Shown: positions 1 through 10,423 of the stretch, one piece after another
Layout: the number at the start of each line of letters is the position of its first letter
How positions within the stretch are numbered: position 1 is the first letter of the stretch
Origin: Sycon ciliatum
Taxonomy: Eukaryota; Porifera; Calcarea; Leucosolenida; Sycettidae
Direction: 5' to 3'
NCBI RefSeq assembly: GCF_964019385.1
Contig: NC_088654.1
Coordinates: 5,291,597 to 5,355,596, forward strand
DNA length: 64,000 nucleotides
Made by a program: the position numbers and the translations under genes
Notes under the pieces: generated by a model
The model's database searches: none
Seen by the model: the letters and a program-made list of their open reading frames with translations, nothing else
Told to the model about the DNA's origin: nothing

Positions 1-225
1 CTGGGTATAGGAGGACAAGTACAACAAACAGAAACAAAACAAAAACAATTCGAACGCCCGGATTGGGTTTCTACCAAAAAAACATTAACGTGTTCAACAT
101 GATGATCACAAGGGTACACTTTTCACAAGCTTAATGCATCGAACAGTCTGAAATTATGATACGGTAGTACGAAATACTTGGAACTGGAAAAACTAGGGTA
201 TATTCGAGACTACACAAATGCCTAA

Positions 226-231
226 TTTATT
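226..231 (-). terminator. Poly(A) signal overlapping the stop codon of copy 1
   Basis: The minus strand reads TAATAAA across the stop codon. The same arrangement is found at copy 2 (9239-9244) and copy 3 (16893-16898). Copy 5 has AGTAAA at the same place, and copy 4 lacks it. Confidence 0.5.
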
Positions 232-1210
232 ATGAAGTGCCTTCACGTAAAACATTGAGATAACATGCAAACGGATTGTGGTCGAGACGTACAGACTGGA
301 TGTTAAAAAAGTGACGCAACGAAAGCACCTCAGCGCACACTACAAATGGCAGCTTTAGCTTTACCAGTAATTCTAGTCTATCAGTGGTGTCTTGAACTTC
401 CCCAATAAAGCAGGAAATGGCCTCCTCGTGATCTTTGTAGTGCCCTGATGTCCGTTGCGTATGACCTTCAACATCAGTACACGAGTATCCACGCGTACTG
501 CTTGTCAGGCGGGAATGATCGATTGAGGAAGATTTGTAATAGATCTTGGTTCCTGGTCCTAACCATTTGTCTAAAAATGTCGGCACGCAAAAAAGGTCAC
601 CTAAACAATCCACCATAGTCACTGCAAAGTGACTGTTCATCTCCACGGCAATAAGAATCGTACTCCCGGTTTTCGGCTTGAAAACTTCAAAATACACTGG
701 ATGTATAAGTCCTAACGTCAAATTCTTCTCAAGCAGCCCGAAGCTTTTGGAGAGTATCCAATTATATGCACTGAATTTCGGTTTGAGCTCAACTTTCGAC
801 GAAGTTGGTAGGTCAAACAATTTGAAGAAGCCTAGCACAACCTCCATGGGAGTTCCTTGGGCACTGGAAAGATTCGATTCAGCTACGATGGGCCATGAAG
901 ACTTGCAAGGGTTGCACAGCCACCGATACCCGCCTTTTGAACTTGGACTAACATATATTCTGGCTGGTCTTTCGCATTTGTTGCATTGTCTTTCATTACG
1001 AATCACCTTCCTTCTCGCTAAGCAGCGTAGATATGACTCTTTGTCCTGTATATCTTCCGAAAGGTCTGTCCAAGAGTACAATTCCTTCTTCCACTGCTCA
1101 TCCTCCAGTATCATACCTGGTTGCACAATCTGGGTTCCCGTTAGACGTGCATTGGCTGCTACTCCTCGAGACGCACGAGCAGAAGCTGAGTCACCGACAT
1201 TGCACTCCAT
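230..1210 (-). CDS. Merlin/ISXO2-like transposase-derived protein, paralogue 1
   Basis: A 326-residue single-exon frame from the ATG at 1208-1210, a Met conserved in the other full copies. The frame stays open about 50 nt further upstream without an ATG, so a spliced or longer N-terminus is possible. Layout: variable N-terminus (1-50); a Leu-Arg-rich segment; a zinc ribbon with C76-x2-C79 and C99-x2-C102; a helical linker; then an RNase-H-like core. The core shows VYFEVFKP (172-179), where Merlin/IS1595 transposases have the first catalytic Asp, and a PGT-K-I motif (219-223), which normally precedes the second Asp. Position 174 is Glu, the second site reads Lys-Ser, and the usual HTQ-x-x-E is HTQRTS, so a working DDE centre is unlikely. 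Family assignment is from motif order. A host function is inference from the open frames of diverged paralogues. An AATAAA (226-231, minus) overlaps the stop codon. Confidence 0.72.
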   Translation of the reverse strand: MECNVGDSASARASRGVAANARLTGTQIVQPGMILEDEQWKKELYSWTDLSEDIQDKESYLRCLARRKVIRNERQCNKCERPARIYVSPSSKGGYRWLCNPCKSSWPIVAESNLSSAQGTPMEVVLGFFKLFDLPTSSKVELKPKFSAYNWILSKSFGLLEKNLTLGLIHPVYFEVFKPKTGSTILIAVEMNSHFAVTMVDCLGDLFCVPTFLDKWLGPGTKIYYKSSSIDHSRLTSSTRGYSCTDVEGHTQRTSGHYKDHEEAISCFIGEVQDTTDRLELLVKLKLPFVVCAEVLSLRHFFNIQSVRLDHNPFACYLNVLREGTS

Positions 1211-1231
1211 CTTGGCGGACGACGGTGTCAC

Positions 1232-2045
1232 ATTAAACGTTAGCAGAGATCCAGTTACCTGACGGCAAAGGCTTTCGACCAGTTATTGTTTCGAAAGTAG
1301 TTTATACAAGTCCCCTAGTGATCGCATAATTCGCCAACGTGATGATTTTGTCACTTTGTTTAGTTCAACTAGCAATGTCACTAGGGGCAGAGTAACATCG
1401 GGACAGCTAATAACGCTGTCGATCTTGGCACTTGAATTTGCATTTTTGTAATATACACGTATTATACACATATATAATAATTATTTAATGGGAATCGACA
1501 CACTATTATGAGGGTCACTTTGTAATCCTGACAATTCTATCTTCCAAATTGTGATGGATTAGAGGTTTCCACCGAACTTGTTCATTTTCTTCCCAGCTTT
1601 TACCACCCCCCCCCCACCCATTCCTGCGGCGCTAAGTTAATACAAGTGTTTTGTTAGTGATGTATTCAGTGGAAAAATTCGATAATTGGTCTAATTTGAC
1701 AATAAAAGGGAAAATATTTAGCACACATCGTGTGCAGGCGAATATTGAACTCTGTTGAATCTCCTTGTCTGCTTCCAAAATCCTAGCCAAGCCTACTCAT
1801 TCGGCGGAACTTTGTCAATAGTAATTAACTACACTGGTTTATCACCTTGATTATATTTATCTACCATTCAGTGATGTCCGCTAACGGAAGACCATCACGA
1901 GAAAAGGTGTTGAGAAACAAACCATTCCAGAGATGACGTGTGCATGCTCAGATGCATGTACTTAATGACTACGCGCGCATTGTAAAAGTATGCCCATACA
2001 ATTGAGATCTAAAATAGCAATGAAAAATATTAATTGTGCACTCAT
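1232..2045. other. Non-coding 5' flank of copy 1
   Basis: No coding signal seen. Similarity to 10460-11250 is recognisable throughout, for example around 1850-2000 versus 11080-11230. It should contain the promoter of copy 1 if the gene is expressed, but no element can be assigned with confidence. Confidence 0.5.
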
Positions 2046-2096
2046 AACCATGACATTGTGTGCAAATTTGGAACTCGGGTATTGAGCCAATAATAA

Positions 2097-2458
2097 AAGT
2101 AGAAAGGAAAAGGACATATGGAAACGAGTTTTAAGTAACTCTCCACCACTTTAACTAGATACTATTATACAGTCAGAAAGTGCAACAACTAGGCACAAAA
2201 CTGACAGAGTACTGAGACATTCGACGTCCTGACACCTAGCTTCAACACATCTCCGTAGCGTTAAGCGACAGCCTTCCAACTTGGAAGGTTCAAGGTTATG
2301 GAAAGACCAAAGAGGGGAAGGGGGGGACGTCGAATGTCTCAGTACTCTGTCAGTTTTGTGCCTAGTTGTTGCACTTTCTGACTGTATTATAGTATCTAGT
2401 TAAAGTGGTGGAGAGTTACTTTTAACTCGTTTCCATATGTCCTTTTCCTTTCTACTTT
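2097..2458. mobile_element. Foldback element, internally deleted copy
   Basis: Arms of about 135 bp (2097-2238 and 2326-2458) are near-perfect reverse complements around a short loop. A leader from about 2046, containing GAACTCGGGTATTGAGCC, precedes the left arm as in related copies at 2704, 3242 and 51926. It has no coding capacity. Confidence 0.85.
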
Positions 2459-2695
2459 CATAACCATGTATAAACAATTAAAATGAAACACTTCCAGAGC
2501 GTTTTCGTTTTCGTGTGACTATCATCAGTGGAACATCGTCACTTAGTAATAATCACTAAGACAACCAGTCATATCCCTAGCTACATAACTGGTTGATTTT
2601 GTGATTCTGACTATGTGACGATGTTCCACTGATGATAGTCACACGAACACGTTCTGGAATTGTTTCATTTTAATTGTTTAAAAATGGTTATGAAC
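2459..2695. repeat. Long hairpin of a different sequence family
   Basis: The left arm (about 2459-2540) and right arm (about 2612-2694) are inverted copies containing CATAACCAT, CAATTAAAATGAAAC and GTGACTATCATCAGTGGAAC. They surround a loop of about 70 bp. It lies directly beside the foldback, so insertions are clustered here. Confidence 0.8.
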
Positions 2696-2703
2696 GGACA
2701 ATT

Positions 2704-2881
2704 TGAAACTCGGATGTTGAGCCATAAATAAATGTAAAAGAGAAAAGGACATATGGATACGAGTTAAGAGTAACTCTCCATCACTGTAACATGATACTAT
2801 ATACAGTCAGAAAGTGCAATAACTAGGCACAAAACTGACAGAGTACTGAGACATTCGACGTCCTGACACCTAACTTCAACA
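2704..2881. mobile_element. One-armed derivative of the foldback family with 9-bp target duplication
   Basis: It starts TGAAACTCGG and contains only the left-arm half of the element. It is flanked by CGGACAATT at 2695-2703 and at 2882-2890, an exact 9-bp direct repeat. A single-armed copy bounded by a clean duplication suggests arm loss after insertion, or mobilisation of a deleted form. Confidence 0.7.
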
Positions 2882-2890
2882 CGGACAATT

Positions 2891-3241
2891 GTTATTTTTA
2901 ATTGCTATTTTACGACTGTTAACTCCTCGTCGGTTAATTAATTGAGATCTTATAATCTAATTTGTGTACAGAAAGATGTTTGGTGCGGCCAAGCTTGGCC
3001 GTTAATGTTCTAGGTGTAATGTACTGCTGTTATTTGTTATCACTTTGTCCTTCCTTCTTTCTTTCTCTTCTTTGTTCACTTTTCAGTTGCAAGTTTAGTG
3101 TTAGTACACACATTCGTTATTGCTCTCGCTTTCATGGTTAAAGTTCACACTTGTAAATTTCACTGCTGTTGTTCTTAGTGTTATTTCTCTAACTTAGATT
3201 TTCTATAATAATTCAATTTTGTTTTACAATATATAATTATT
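2891..3241. other. AT-rich spacer
   Basis: Nothing recognised. TTGAGATCTTATA near 2941 resembles 11236-11250 of unit B, so part of this is unit sequence between inserted elements. Confidence 0.4.
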
Positions 3242-3934
3242 TGAAACTCGGATGTTGAGCCATAAATACATGTAAAAAGGAAAATGACATAAGAATACGA
3301 GTTAAGAGTAAATCTCCATCACTGTAACTGGATACAATATACAGTCAGAAAGTGCATTAACTAGGCACACAACTGACAAGAGTACTGAGACATTCGACGT
3401 CCTGACACCTAGCTTCAACACATCTCCGTTGCGCTAACCGACAGTCTTCCAACTTGGAAGGTTCAAGGTTATGGAAAGACCAAAGAGGGGAAGGTAAGCG
3501 CGACGAAAACCAGCAAAAGCTACAGTCCCAACGGAACAAAGAATGTCGATTGTTACTGGGCGATGACGAGATCAATACGATATTTGACAAAGCGGTCTAA
3601 CTACAATTCGAAGCAGCAAAGCAGCACACCACCCAATTTGGGTGGGTCATAAATACCAAAGATTCTTTGTTCCGTTGGTACTGTAGCTTTGGCTCGTTTT
3701 CGTTGCTCTTGCGTTCCCCTCTTTGGTCTTTCCATAACCTTGAACCGTCCAAGTTGGAAGGCTGTCGGTTAGCACTACGGAGATGTGTTGAAGCTAGGTG
3801 TCAGGACGTCGAATATCTCAGTACTCTTGTCAGTTGTGTGCCTAGTTATTGCACTTTCTGACTGTATATAGTATCCAGTTACAGTGACGGAGAGTTACTC
3901 TTAACTCGTATCCTTATGTCCTTTTCCTTTCTAC
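3242..3934. mobile_element. Full-length foldback element
   Basis: Arms of about 300 bp (3242-3545 and 3660-3934) surround a centre of about 115 bp. The arms contain the same ordered blocks as the shorter copies (CAGTCAGAAAGTGC, CTAGGCAC, GACGTCCTGACACCTAGC, CCAACTTGGAAGGTT). Flanking sequence shows an 8-of-9 match (ATAATTATT and ATAATAATT). The 9-bp duplication at three copies is typical of Mutator-like or foldback elements. No transposase is present, so it is non-autonomous. Confidence 0.8.
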
Positions 3935-3949
3935 ATATAATAATTTATT

Positions 3950-4440
3950 TTATTTTATTTTACCGTCTAATGGCAGAAGGCAATGAAAAGGAGGAGGCGT
4001 TAGCCAGCCATGGCAAGAGAAAGGAAAAGAAAGAAAGAAGGAAAGAACATAATAATCGGAAGCATCAGCGGGGTGAAATTTATCACTATGGTTTACATGG
4101 TGGAGAGTGGCGAGATCAGGTAGCAAAGGAGGCGAGTTAGCCTACAACTTTGCATTACATTTAACATGGTCTATGAACTGTCTAATATTGGATATTGTCT
4201 TTATTTCCATCGGCAGCTTGAGCCACTGCGAATTATTACGCAGAAAGGATAGGAGATTTGGTAAAACTAGCTGGCAAGGATCTGGGAAGTACTATGCCAT
4301 TGCCAGTGTCCCGTGCAAGAGTAAACGAATTATACTTGCTGGGATGGTCAGGAACAATGTTCAGTTTAATACGACGGACCAGAACACATGATTGTGTCTA
4401 CGACAGGATAGAAATGGGGCTGGTGAAGGCCAAACTATAG
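3950..4440. repeat. Distal part of unit A, uninterrupted reference for the unit B insertion
   Basis: Similar to 11265-11550 joined to 14004-14200. Comparing the two shows that about 2.45 kb was inserted into unit B. Short open frames here are not conserved between the two copies and are not called genes. Confidence 0.7.
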
Positions 4441-4995
4441 AAGTCAGTAGAGCACGGCTGTCTCAGTGTACATGAATCCGCGCATGGAAGTACGGGTATG
4501 AGTACAGACGTCAAGGCCGTGAATGTGGGGAAACCCCTCACTCAAATTCAAAAATATTCTCAATTGCACTTGACGCGACCACTGATATCTGTCGGTGTCG
4601 AGACCATTCTGAGCTGCACATAACAACAAGAATCTGTTCATTTAGTCCTATGCATGCAGGATAACGGTACCTTGATGCGGACGAGCCGAAAAAACTGCTT
4701 CTTTCCCGATTCAGCTGTTTCTTTGCTGAGTTCGTTGTTGATCAGTGCTACGTAGTGACAGTTGAGTAACGATTTCGATGTGATTTTGGAGACGCCTGCA
4801 TACCCTACCAGAGCAAACGCCGCTGCTTTGGCAGGTTTTTGAAGACAGAATCATCCTTCGTCTCCACGCTGAGAAAAGTTAGTCGTGTTCTGATGGGCAG
4901 ATCCATGTTCTTGGCCGCTTATTCACTCATTATTTACTTTCTGTTGTTTTTGAATTTTTTCATATTTGTGTGCATAGGTTCTGTAAAGTGTTACG
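4441..4995. other. Non-coding stretch before the RAG1-N-like pseudogene
   Basis: Unit similarity stops near 4440. This is presumably the 5' end of the transposon whose broken gene follows. No terminal inverted repeat could be identified by eye. Confidence 0.35.
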
Positions 4996-7900
4996 ATGAG
5001 TTCTACTCTTGATCATGCATTTCATGTGGAGCATGAAAATTCCCTGTGTCGTTTGGATGGCTGCAAATTACCCACAAATCGCAAAGGCCACAAGTCATGG
5101 AGTGCTACTACTTACACCGTCAAGGAACACTCCCTCGATATATTCCGTGCCTTCAACGTTAGAGTTGAAGAGGTTTAAGAGGTAGTGCATCCCAATCAAA
5201 TTTGCAAATCGTGTTTTGATTTTTTGCATTCGACCCTGACGAAAGGCTTATGCAATGCAGGTGGTTGTGGGCAAAGTTTGCCAACTGTTCACGAATGGTA
5301 TGCACCGACAGACAGCAAATGTAGCACCTGCACTAGCATTGCTGCAAGCAGAAAATGTGGACGGCAAAAGAAGGCAACGAAAACGATTCGCGGTGCACGC
5401 ATGACACAGTCATGGTGACAGTGCTGTATCTACTTGCACCAATGCTGTTGAAATTGACCAAGAGAAGGTCGCATCTCTGGTCACTGACAACTATGTTTAT
5501 TGTTTGCCTCTGTCGCCGGACCGCTTCACGTTTGTGCCGAGCGCACTCATTTGCCACATTTGCGGTCTTGTTGCAAGTCGTGCTGTGCAATCTCCCTGCT
5601 GCAGTAAATTAGTTTGTGCTGAATGTATTGTTGGCTGGCTGGAAACCTCTTCGTCCTGCCACGCCTGCAAAAGTTTGTTCTTTTGTCGTCATACCAGTCT
5701 GTACATCCGTTTGCTCCGGTGACGTTGTCTGAAATTGTCCTATCCTGTGACAATGCTGGTGAATCAGCGCTCGAGGGTTGTCCAGCCAGAGCCACATTAG
5801 CATCTTTGCAGAGCCATGTTGCCGAGTGTCCATTCGCCAAACACCCGCCACCCAAGCGCTACTTGACGCCTTCCTGCACCGTGGCAACTGTGTGGGCTGC
5901 ACCACATGACCTTTTGCAAGGTGATGTTGCTTCCAAGCTCCTTAACAGGCTAGTTGAAGCTCGAGCGGAGGATGGCCGACTTGAGCAGCGGACGCGTGGC
6001 AGCCCATCAGTGTGGCACAGGGTTCCTGTGGCAAGGGTGTCATCTTCAGATGCCTCATCGTCCACGCTGCGGCGAAGAAAGAGCCTACTCGATGGCATCC
6101 AGCAGGCAGCATGCGGAGGAGCTAAAGGCAAGCAAGCGCAGAGCGTTCATGCTCTGCAGTCCCTTCGCCGAAGCCAACGGGAAGACCTTATCCGTGAGGG
6201 CGGCTTGCTACCAGAGGGGCTCCAGAAGGGCATCGGTCTTGCCATCAAGTCTGACCTCCAGCTACCCTGGAATGGGCTGCGCAAGCTTCGCCGATATTTG
6301 AGATTGTGTGGACTGTCGCTGGAGTCCGAAAGAGAGATGCGGAAGCAGTTGTCCGAGGAGCTGCCGTGTCCCCTTGTCGCCAAGGAAGTTCCCCTTTTAG
6401 ACAGTTCGGGCACTGTCATCATGAGCCCTGTTGTCTGCTTTGACAACCTGGTGGAGCTGGTTCTTCACTTTGTCGAGCTGAATGAGGAAGCTGGCACACT
6501 AGTTTGGGAAGGTGCCTGCCCAGAAGATGAGCTTTGGGTGAAGATAGGTGGAGACCATGGAGGGCATTCATTCAAGCTTTGCTTCCAGATTGTGAATGTC
6601 CTCCACCCCAACTCCCTTAGCAACACAGTTCCATTCTTGGTCTTTGCTGCGAAAGACTCTCCGTCAAACCTAGCCACGGCGCTTCAACCGTATGCAGACC
6701 AAGTCGACAGACTCCGTAGCTGTTCTTGGAAGGGAAAGAAAATCAAAGTTTGCCTCTTCGTGGACTACGATTTTATGATGAAATTGTATCGCTTGTGTGG
6801 AGCAAGTTGAGTCAGGCCCTGTCTGTTCTGTTTGGCAACAAAGAAAAACATGCAACCATCCCCTGCCACTCTCTTCCCCGACAGAACGCTCGACATACTG
6901 AAAAAGGACTTGGGTCGTTTTGTGGAATCTGGCTCAAGGCTGCAGAACGCCAAACAGTTAAATAACGGTATTCGCCCACAAATCCTGCCAAATGAACTGG
7001 ATTATGTATGTGTCCCAATCCTGCACCTCGACCTGGGAATCTTTCCATTGCTTTTTGGGGCTATGGTCCGAGATGCAGAGGAGATTGACCTGATGCTAGC
7101 CAGAGAAAGCACAGGCACATCTTCGAGCTCCACATTCAACGATGCAGCTAAGATGCAAGGAGAGTTGTGGGTACTCTTAGCAGAGAAAGCACAGCAAGAG
7201 CAGCAGCTTTATGTCGCACAGACACAGCTACAATGGGCAGTGCTAAATGCAGCTCAGGCCATGCAAGCCAATCATGTGGCAGAAGCACAGCACGCAGGCC
7301 TAGCTGCTCAGCTACAACAGCACTGGGCAGCGCAGCAGCAGCAGCTCAACGACATGAATGTGCGAATATCTAGTTTGGAGGAACGGCTTGTGAATGCAAA
7401 GGTTAAGAATGGCCCTTGTGCTTCATCATTCGAGCCAGTACTGGTGAAGCATAGAATAGATCGGCAGGCCTATCACTCGGGTGCTTTCGTTGGCAACCAC
7501 ATCAACAAAGCACTAAAGCCATCAGTGACACAACAGATTGTGTCTGCTCCATTGACAGTGTTTGCTTCTGTTGTAAATCCGGATGGTGCCTCCTTTGCTC
7601 CCACGCAGGCTTCGCATCAACTACTGAAAGCTGCCGAAGAATTCTCCGCTCGGTATGCGTCTCTCTTTGGCAAGTACACTAGTTGCAGAGCCATATTCGC
7701 ATCGACTATCACTGCAGACGACGATATGGTCAAGAGCTTGGAAGAGAAGATCGTATCCTTCATGGCGAACGTGCGGTCGGAGGTTGTTGTGCGGCACAAG
7801 CGTCCTGTCACGCCCGAATTGCATCTGCTTGAGTGTCATCTCGTTCCTTGTGTTCAGAGATTCGGCATGGCACTTGGTGCTCTCGGAGAGCAAGGCGGTG

Positions 7901-8064
7901 AGTCAATCCACGACAAGTTTAACCTGCTGCGAGCAACACTGCAGAATACGAACAAGGATGTCGACCGTCTCCGGACTCTTGTGGCTCAGTACCTGACGAC
8001 AGCGCTGCCTACCCCCAACAAGCTGATCGTGCCAGCTGCCAAGCGCAAGAAATCAGCTAGCTAG
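4996..8064 (+). pseudogene. Broken RING-containing transposase of the RAG1 N-terminus-like (N-RAG-TP) type
   Basis: Segments in order: a CRLxxC... VHPNQICKSC zinc module (4996-5260); a basic stretch; a RING finger CHIC...CCSKLVCAEC...CHAC (about 5540-5670); a GCPxxxL..H...CPF segment (about 5770-5840); a long domain with KIGGDHGGHSFK (about 6540-6580) and a CLFC motif just after 6810; then a C-terminal part (6832-8064) with LHLDLGIF, a Gln/Ala-rich stretch (about 7150-7360), GNHINK and GEQGGESIH. The order resembles metazoan transposons encoding a RAG1 N-terminal-like protein; that assignment is from memory of the family. Visible breaks: in-frame TAA at 5176-5178, a frame change between about 5335 and 5402, another near 5680, and in-frame TGA at 6808-6810. 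It is therefore a recently inactivated copy. The C-terminal 410 codons remain open. Confidence 0.75.
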
Positions 8065-8121
8065 TGACTTGGCAGAGTTCGTAGCAGCAGGGCCGGACAG
8101 CTCCAGGATCCAGACTTGGTG

Positions 8122-8704
8122 CAGGTAATTCAATTGTGTTTCTAGTAGTTCTGACATGTTCTCTTGATTCATATGAATGTTGTGTATCCACAATTTACAA
8201 GGTAGGTGAAACTTGTGCAGGTAAGTGGTATCCACACATTTGAAGAAATGAATAAATCACTGCAGTATTTTTACTTTGTGAGGCGCTGCAAAATATCACC
8301 TAGCTGGACATACTGGCATCCAAGCTCGGAACATGGCTGGTTAGCATGCAAGGTACGTAAACCATGATCGCTCTTTCAAGAACGCACCGCAGGCTGGAGC
8401 AGGTGAGTCGAAACTGCAGAAACTCTAATTAAATCTAAATTCACAAGTTCAACTAGACTGGCTGCGATTGGAAATTCGACACAAGGTACGTAGAACCTCA
8501 GCTTCAACGGCTTCCGTGTGTGATGCTTGAGCAGGTTAGTCACGTCCATAAGGTGAGGTATACTAGTATTGACGCCATCATCGCCACTTGGCGAGAACGC
8601 AATCGTAACCCAAACGTATAATCATTCTGATTCTAAAATAAATAATTGTCTAAGGTGGAACTGGGGCGCTCTTCAAGAGCGGGTGGCAGGTGGGACAGGT
8701 AAGT
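8122..8704 (+). other. Cluster of 5'-splice-site-like motifs
   Basis: Eight matches to MAG|GTNNGT or close variants occur in under 600 bp, with GT at 8125, 8202, 8221, 8353, 8403, 8486, 8535 and 8699. Examples are CAGGTAAGT, AAGGTACGT (twice), CAGGTGAGT and CAGGTTAGT. Several spacings are close to 132 bp (8221-8353-8486 and 8403-8535). No open frame connects them. They lie just 3' of the broken transposase, so degenerate subterminal transposase-binding repeats are one explanation. Confidence 0.4.
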
Positions 8705-9240
8705 CACTTCTACAAAATCGAACCAATGAATAGAGCACTTCACAGACATACTTCTGGGGAACTTGCCTTCTAAAGCTCAAAAACAAAGCTGATAATGAAG
8801 CGAGCTAGCTTCGAATGAGCCTACAAGAAAAAGAACAGTATTCAAAAAACGCCACAAAACACGATCGCAAGTACGGTCGCAGCATGACGCGTACGCGGAT
8901 CACCATCGAAACCTTTTTCGAAAACAATTGCGTAAAAAGACGCCATCTTGCCATATGCACAGCGCGAGTCAGCCGTGTGCATGCATTGTTAAGATCTGCA
9001 AGTACAATATAAAATACACTGGGTATAGGAGGACAGGTACACCAAAAAGAAAGAAAACAAAAACATTACGAATAAACGGGTGGGTTTCTACAAAAAAACA
9101 ACAACGTGTTCAACAAGATCACAAGGTAACACTTTTCACAAGAGTAATGCATTGAGCAGTCTGAAATTATGATTGGGTAGTTTGAAATACTTGGAAATGC
9201 AATAACTAGGGTATACTCGAGACTACACATATGCCCAATT
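8705..9240. other. Spacer and 3' flank of copy 2
   Basis: Nothing recognised in 8705-9010. From about 9015 the sequence matches the 3' flanks of the other gene copies, including the AGGACARGTA-CACCAAA segment. Confidence 0.5.
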
Positions 9241-9242
9241 TA

Positions 9243-10423
9243 TTAGGCAGTGCCTTCACGCAAAACATTGAGATAACATGCAAACGGATTCTGGTCCAGA
9301 CGCACAGACTGGATGTTGAAAAAGCGACGCAACGACAGCACCTGAGCGCACATTCCAAATTCCGGCTCTTTCTCTAGCAGTAATTCTAGTCTCGCAAGGG
9401 TATCTTGAACTTCTCCAATAAAGCAGGAAATTTCTTCCTCGTGGTCCTTGTACTGCCCTGATGTCCGTTGCGTCTGAACATCAACATCAGTACGCGAGTA
9501 TCCAAATGCACTGCTAGTCAGCCGGGAATCATCGATTGAGGAAGATTTGTAAATGATCTCGGTTCCTGGTCCTAACCATTTGTCCAAAAATGTCTGCACG
9601 CAAGAAAGGTCACCAACACTATCCTCCATAGTCACGGCAAAGTGACTGTTCATCTCCACCGCAATAAGAATCGTACTTCCGGTTTTTGGCTTGAAAACTT
9701 CAAAATACACTGGATGTATAAGTCCTAACTTCCAATTCTTCTCAAGCAGCCCGAGGCATTTGGAAAGTATCCACTGATATGAACTGTACGCATATTGCGG
9801 TTTGAGCTCAACATTCGACGAGGTTGGTAGGTCAAACAATGTGAAGAAGCCTAGCACAATCTCCATGGGTGTTCCTTGGGCATTGGAAAGATTCGATTCA
9901 GCTACCATCTGCCATGTAGCCGTGTAACGGTTGCACCTCCACCGATACCCGACTTTTGAGTTTGAATGAACATGTATTCTGGCTGGTATTTTGCAGTCGT
10001 TACATTGTCTTTCATTACGAATCACCTTCCTCCTGGCCAAGAAGCGTAGCAATGACTGTTTGTCCTGTATATCTTCCGCAAGGTCTTTCCAAGAATACAC
10101 TTCCTTCTTCCACTGCTCATCGTCCAGTATCATACCTGGTTGCACAATCTGGGTTCCCGTTAGACGTGCATTGGCCGCTACTCCTCCAGACGCACCGACA
10201 AAAGCTGAGTCAGCGACATTGGACTCCTGGCCAAGAAGCGTAGCAATGACTGTTTGTCCTGTATATCTTCCGCAAGGTCTTTCCAAGAATACACTTCCTT
10301 CTTCCACTGCTCATCGTCCAGTATCATACCTGGTTGCACAATCTGGGTTCCCGTTAGACGTGCATTGGCCGCTACTCCTCCAGACGCACCGACAAAAGCT
10401 GAGTCAGCGACATTGGACTCCAT
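9243..10423 (-). pseudogene. Merlin/ISXO2-like paralogue 2, N-terminus disrupted by tandem duplication
   Basis: Residues equivalent to about 15-326 of copy 1 are open (9243 to about 10224), with KSSSID, PGTEI and VYFEVFKP conserved. The second zinc pair is damaged (CNRY in place of CxxC). An exact 194-bp direct duplication (10031-10418) lies in the 5' part. Because 194 is not a multiple of three, translation from the conserved ATG (10421-10423) leaves frame and stops at 10178 after about 80 residues. A downstream ATG at 10305-10307 regains the correct frame and would give 354 residues with a foreign N-terminus. The copy is probably a recent pseudogene, or the duplication is an assembly error. 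AATAAA overlaps the stop codon. Confidence 0.7.
10031..10418. repeat. Exact 2 x 194-bp tandem duplication
   Basis: Bases 10031-10224 and 10225-10418 appear identical. They cover the first 60 or so codons of copy 2. No other gene copy has this duplication, so it arose after the paralogues separated. Confidence 0.9.

Larger units (their letters stand above)
1..4440. repeat. Segmental duplication unit A (gene copy 1 plus flanks)
   Basis: Sequence on both sides of gene copy 1 recurs around the other copies. The 3' flank (1-229) resembles 9015-9240, 16665-16895 and 18670-18900. The 5' flank (about 1250-2000) resembles 10460-11250, 17920-18120 and 19940-20170. The block resumes at about 3950-4440, matching 11265-11550 plus 14004-14200. 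Foldback elements (about 2046-3934) interrupt unit A where unit B runs on continuously. The duplication therefore covered several kilobases and not just a reading frame. Confidence 0.75.

Noticed and set aside
678-1262. 194-codon plus-strand frame opposite gene copy 1 (similar frames opposite copies 2-4)
   Set aside because: Antisense shadows of the conserved minus-strand genes; the protein similarity between copies is in the minus frame.
6808-6810. Stop-codon readthrough (TGA) as a regulated feature of the RAG1-N-like gene
   Set aside because: A second in-frame stop and two frameshifts upstream show ordinary decay.
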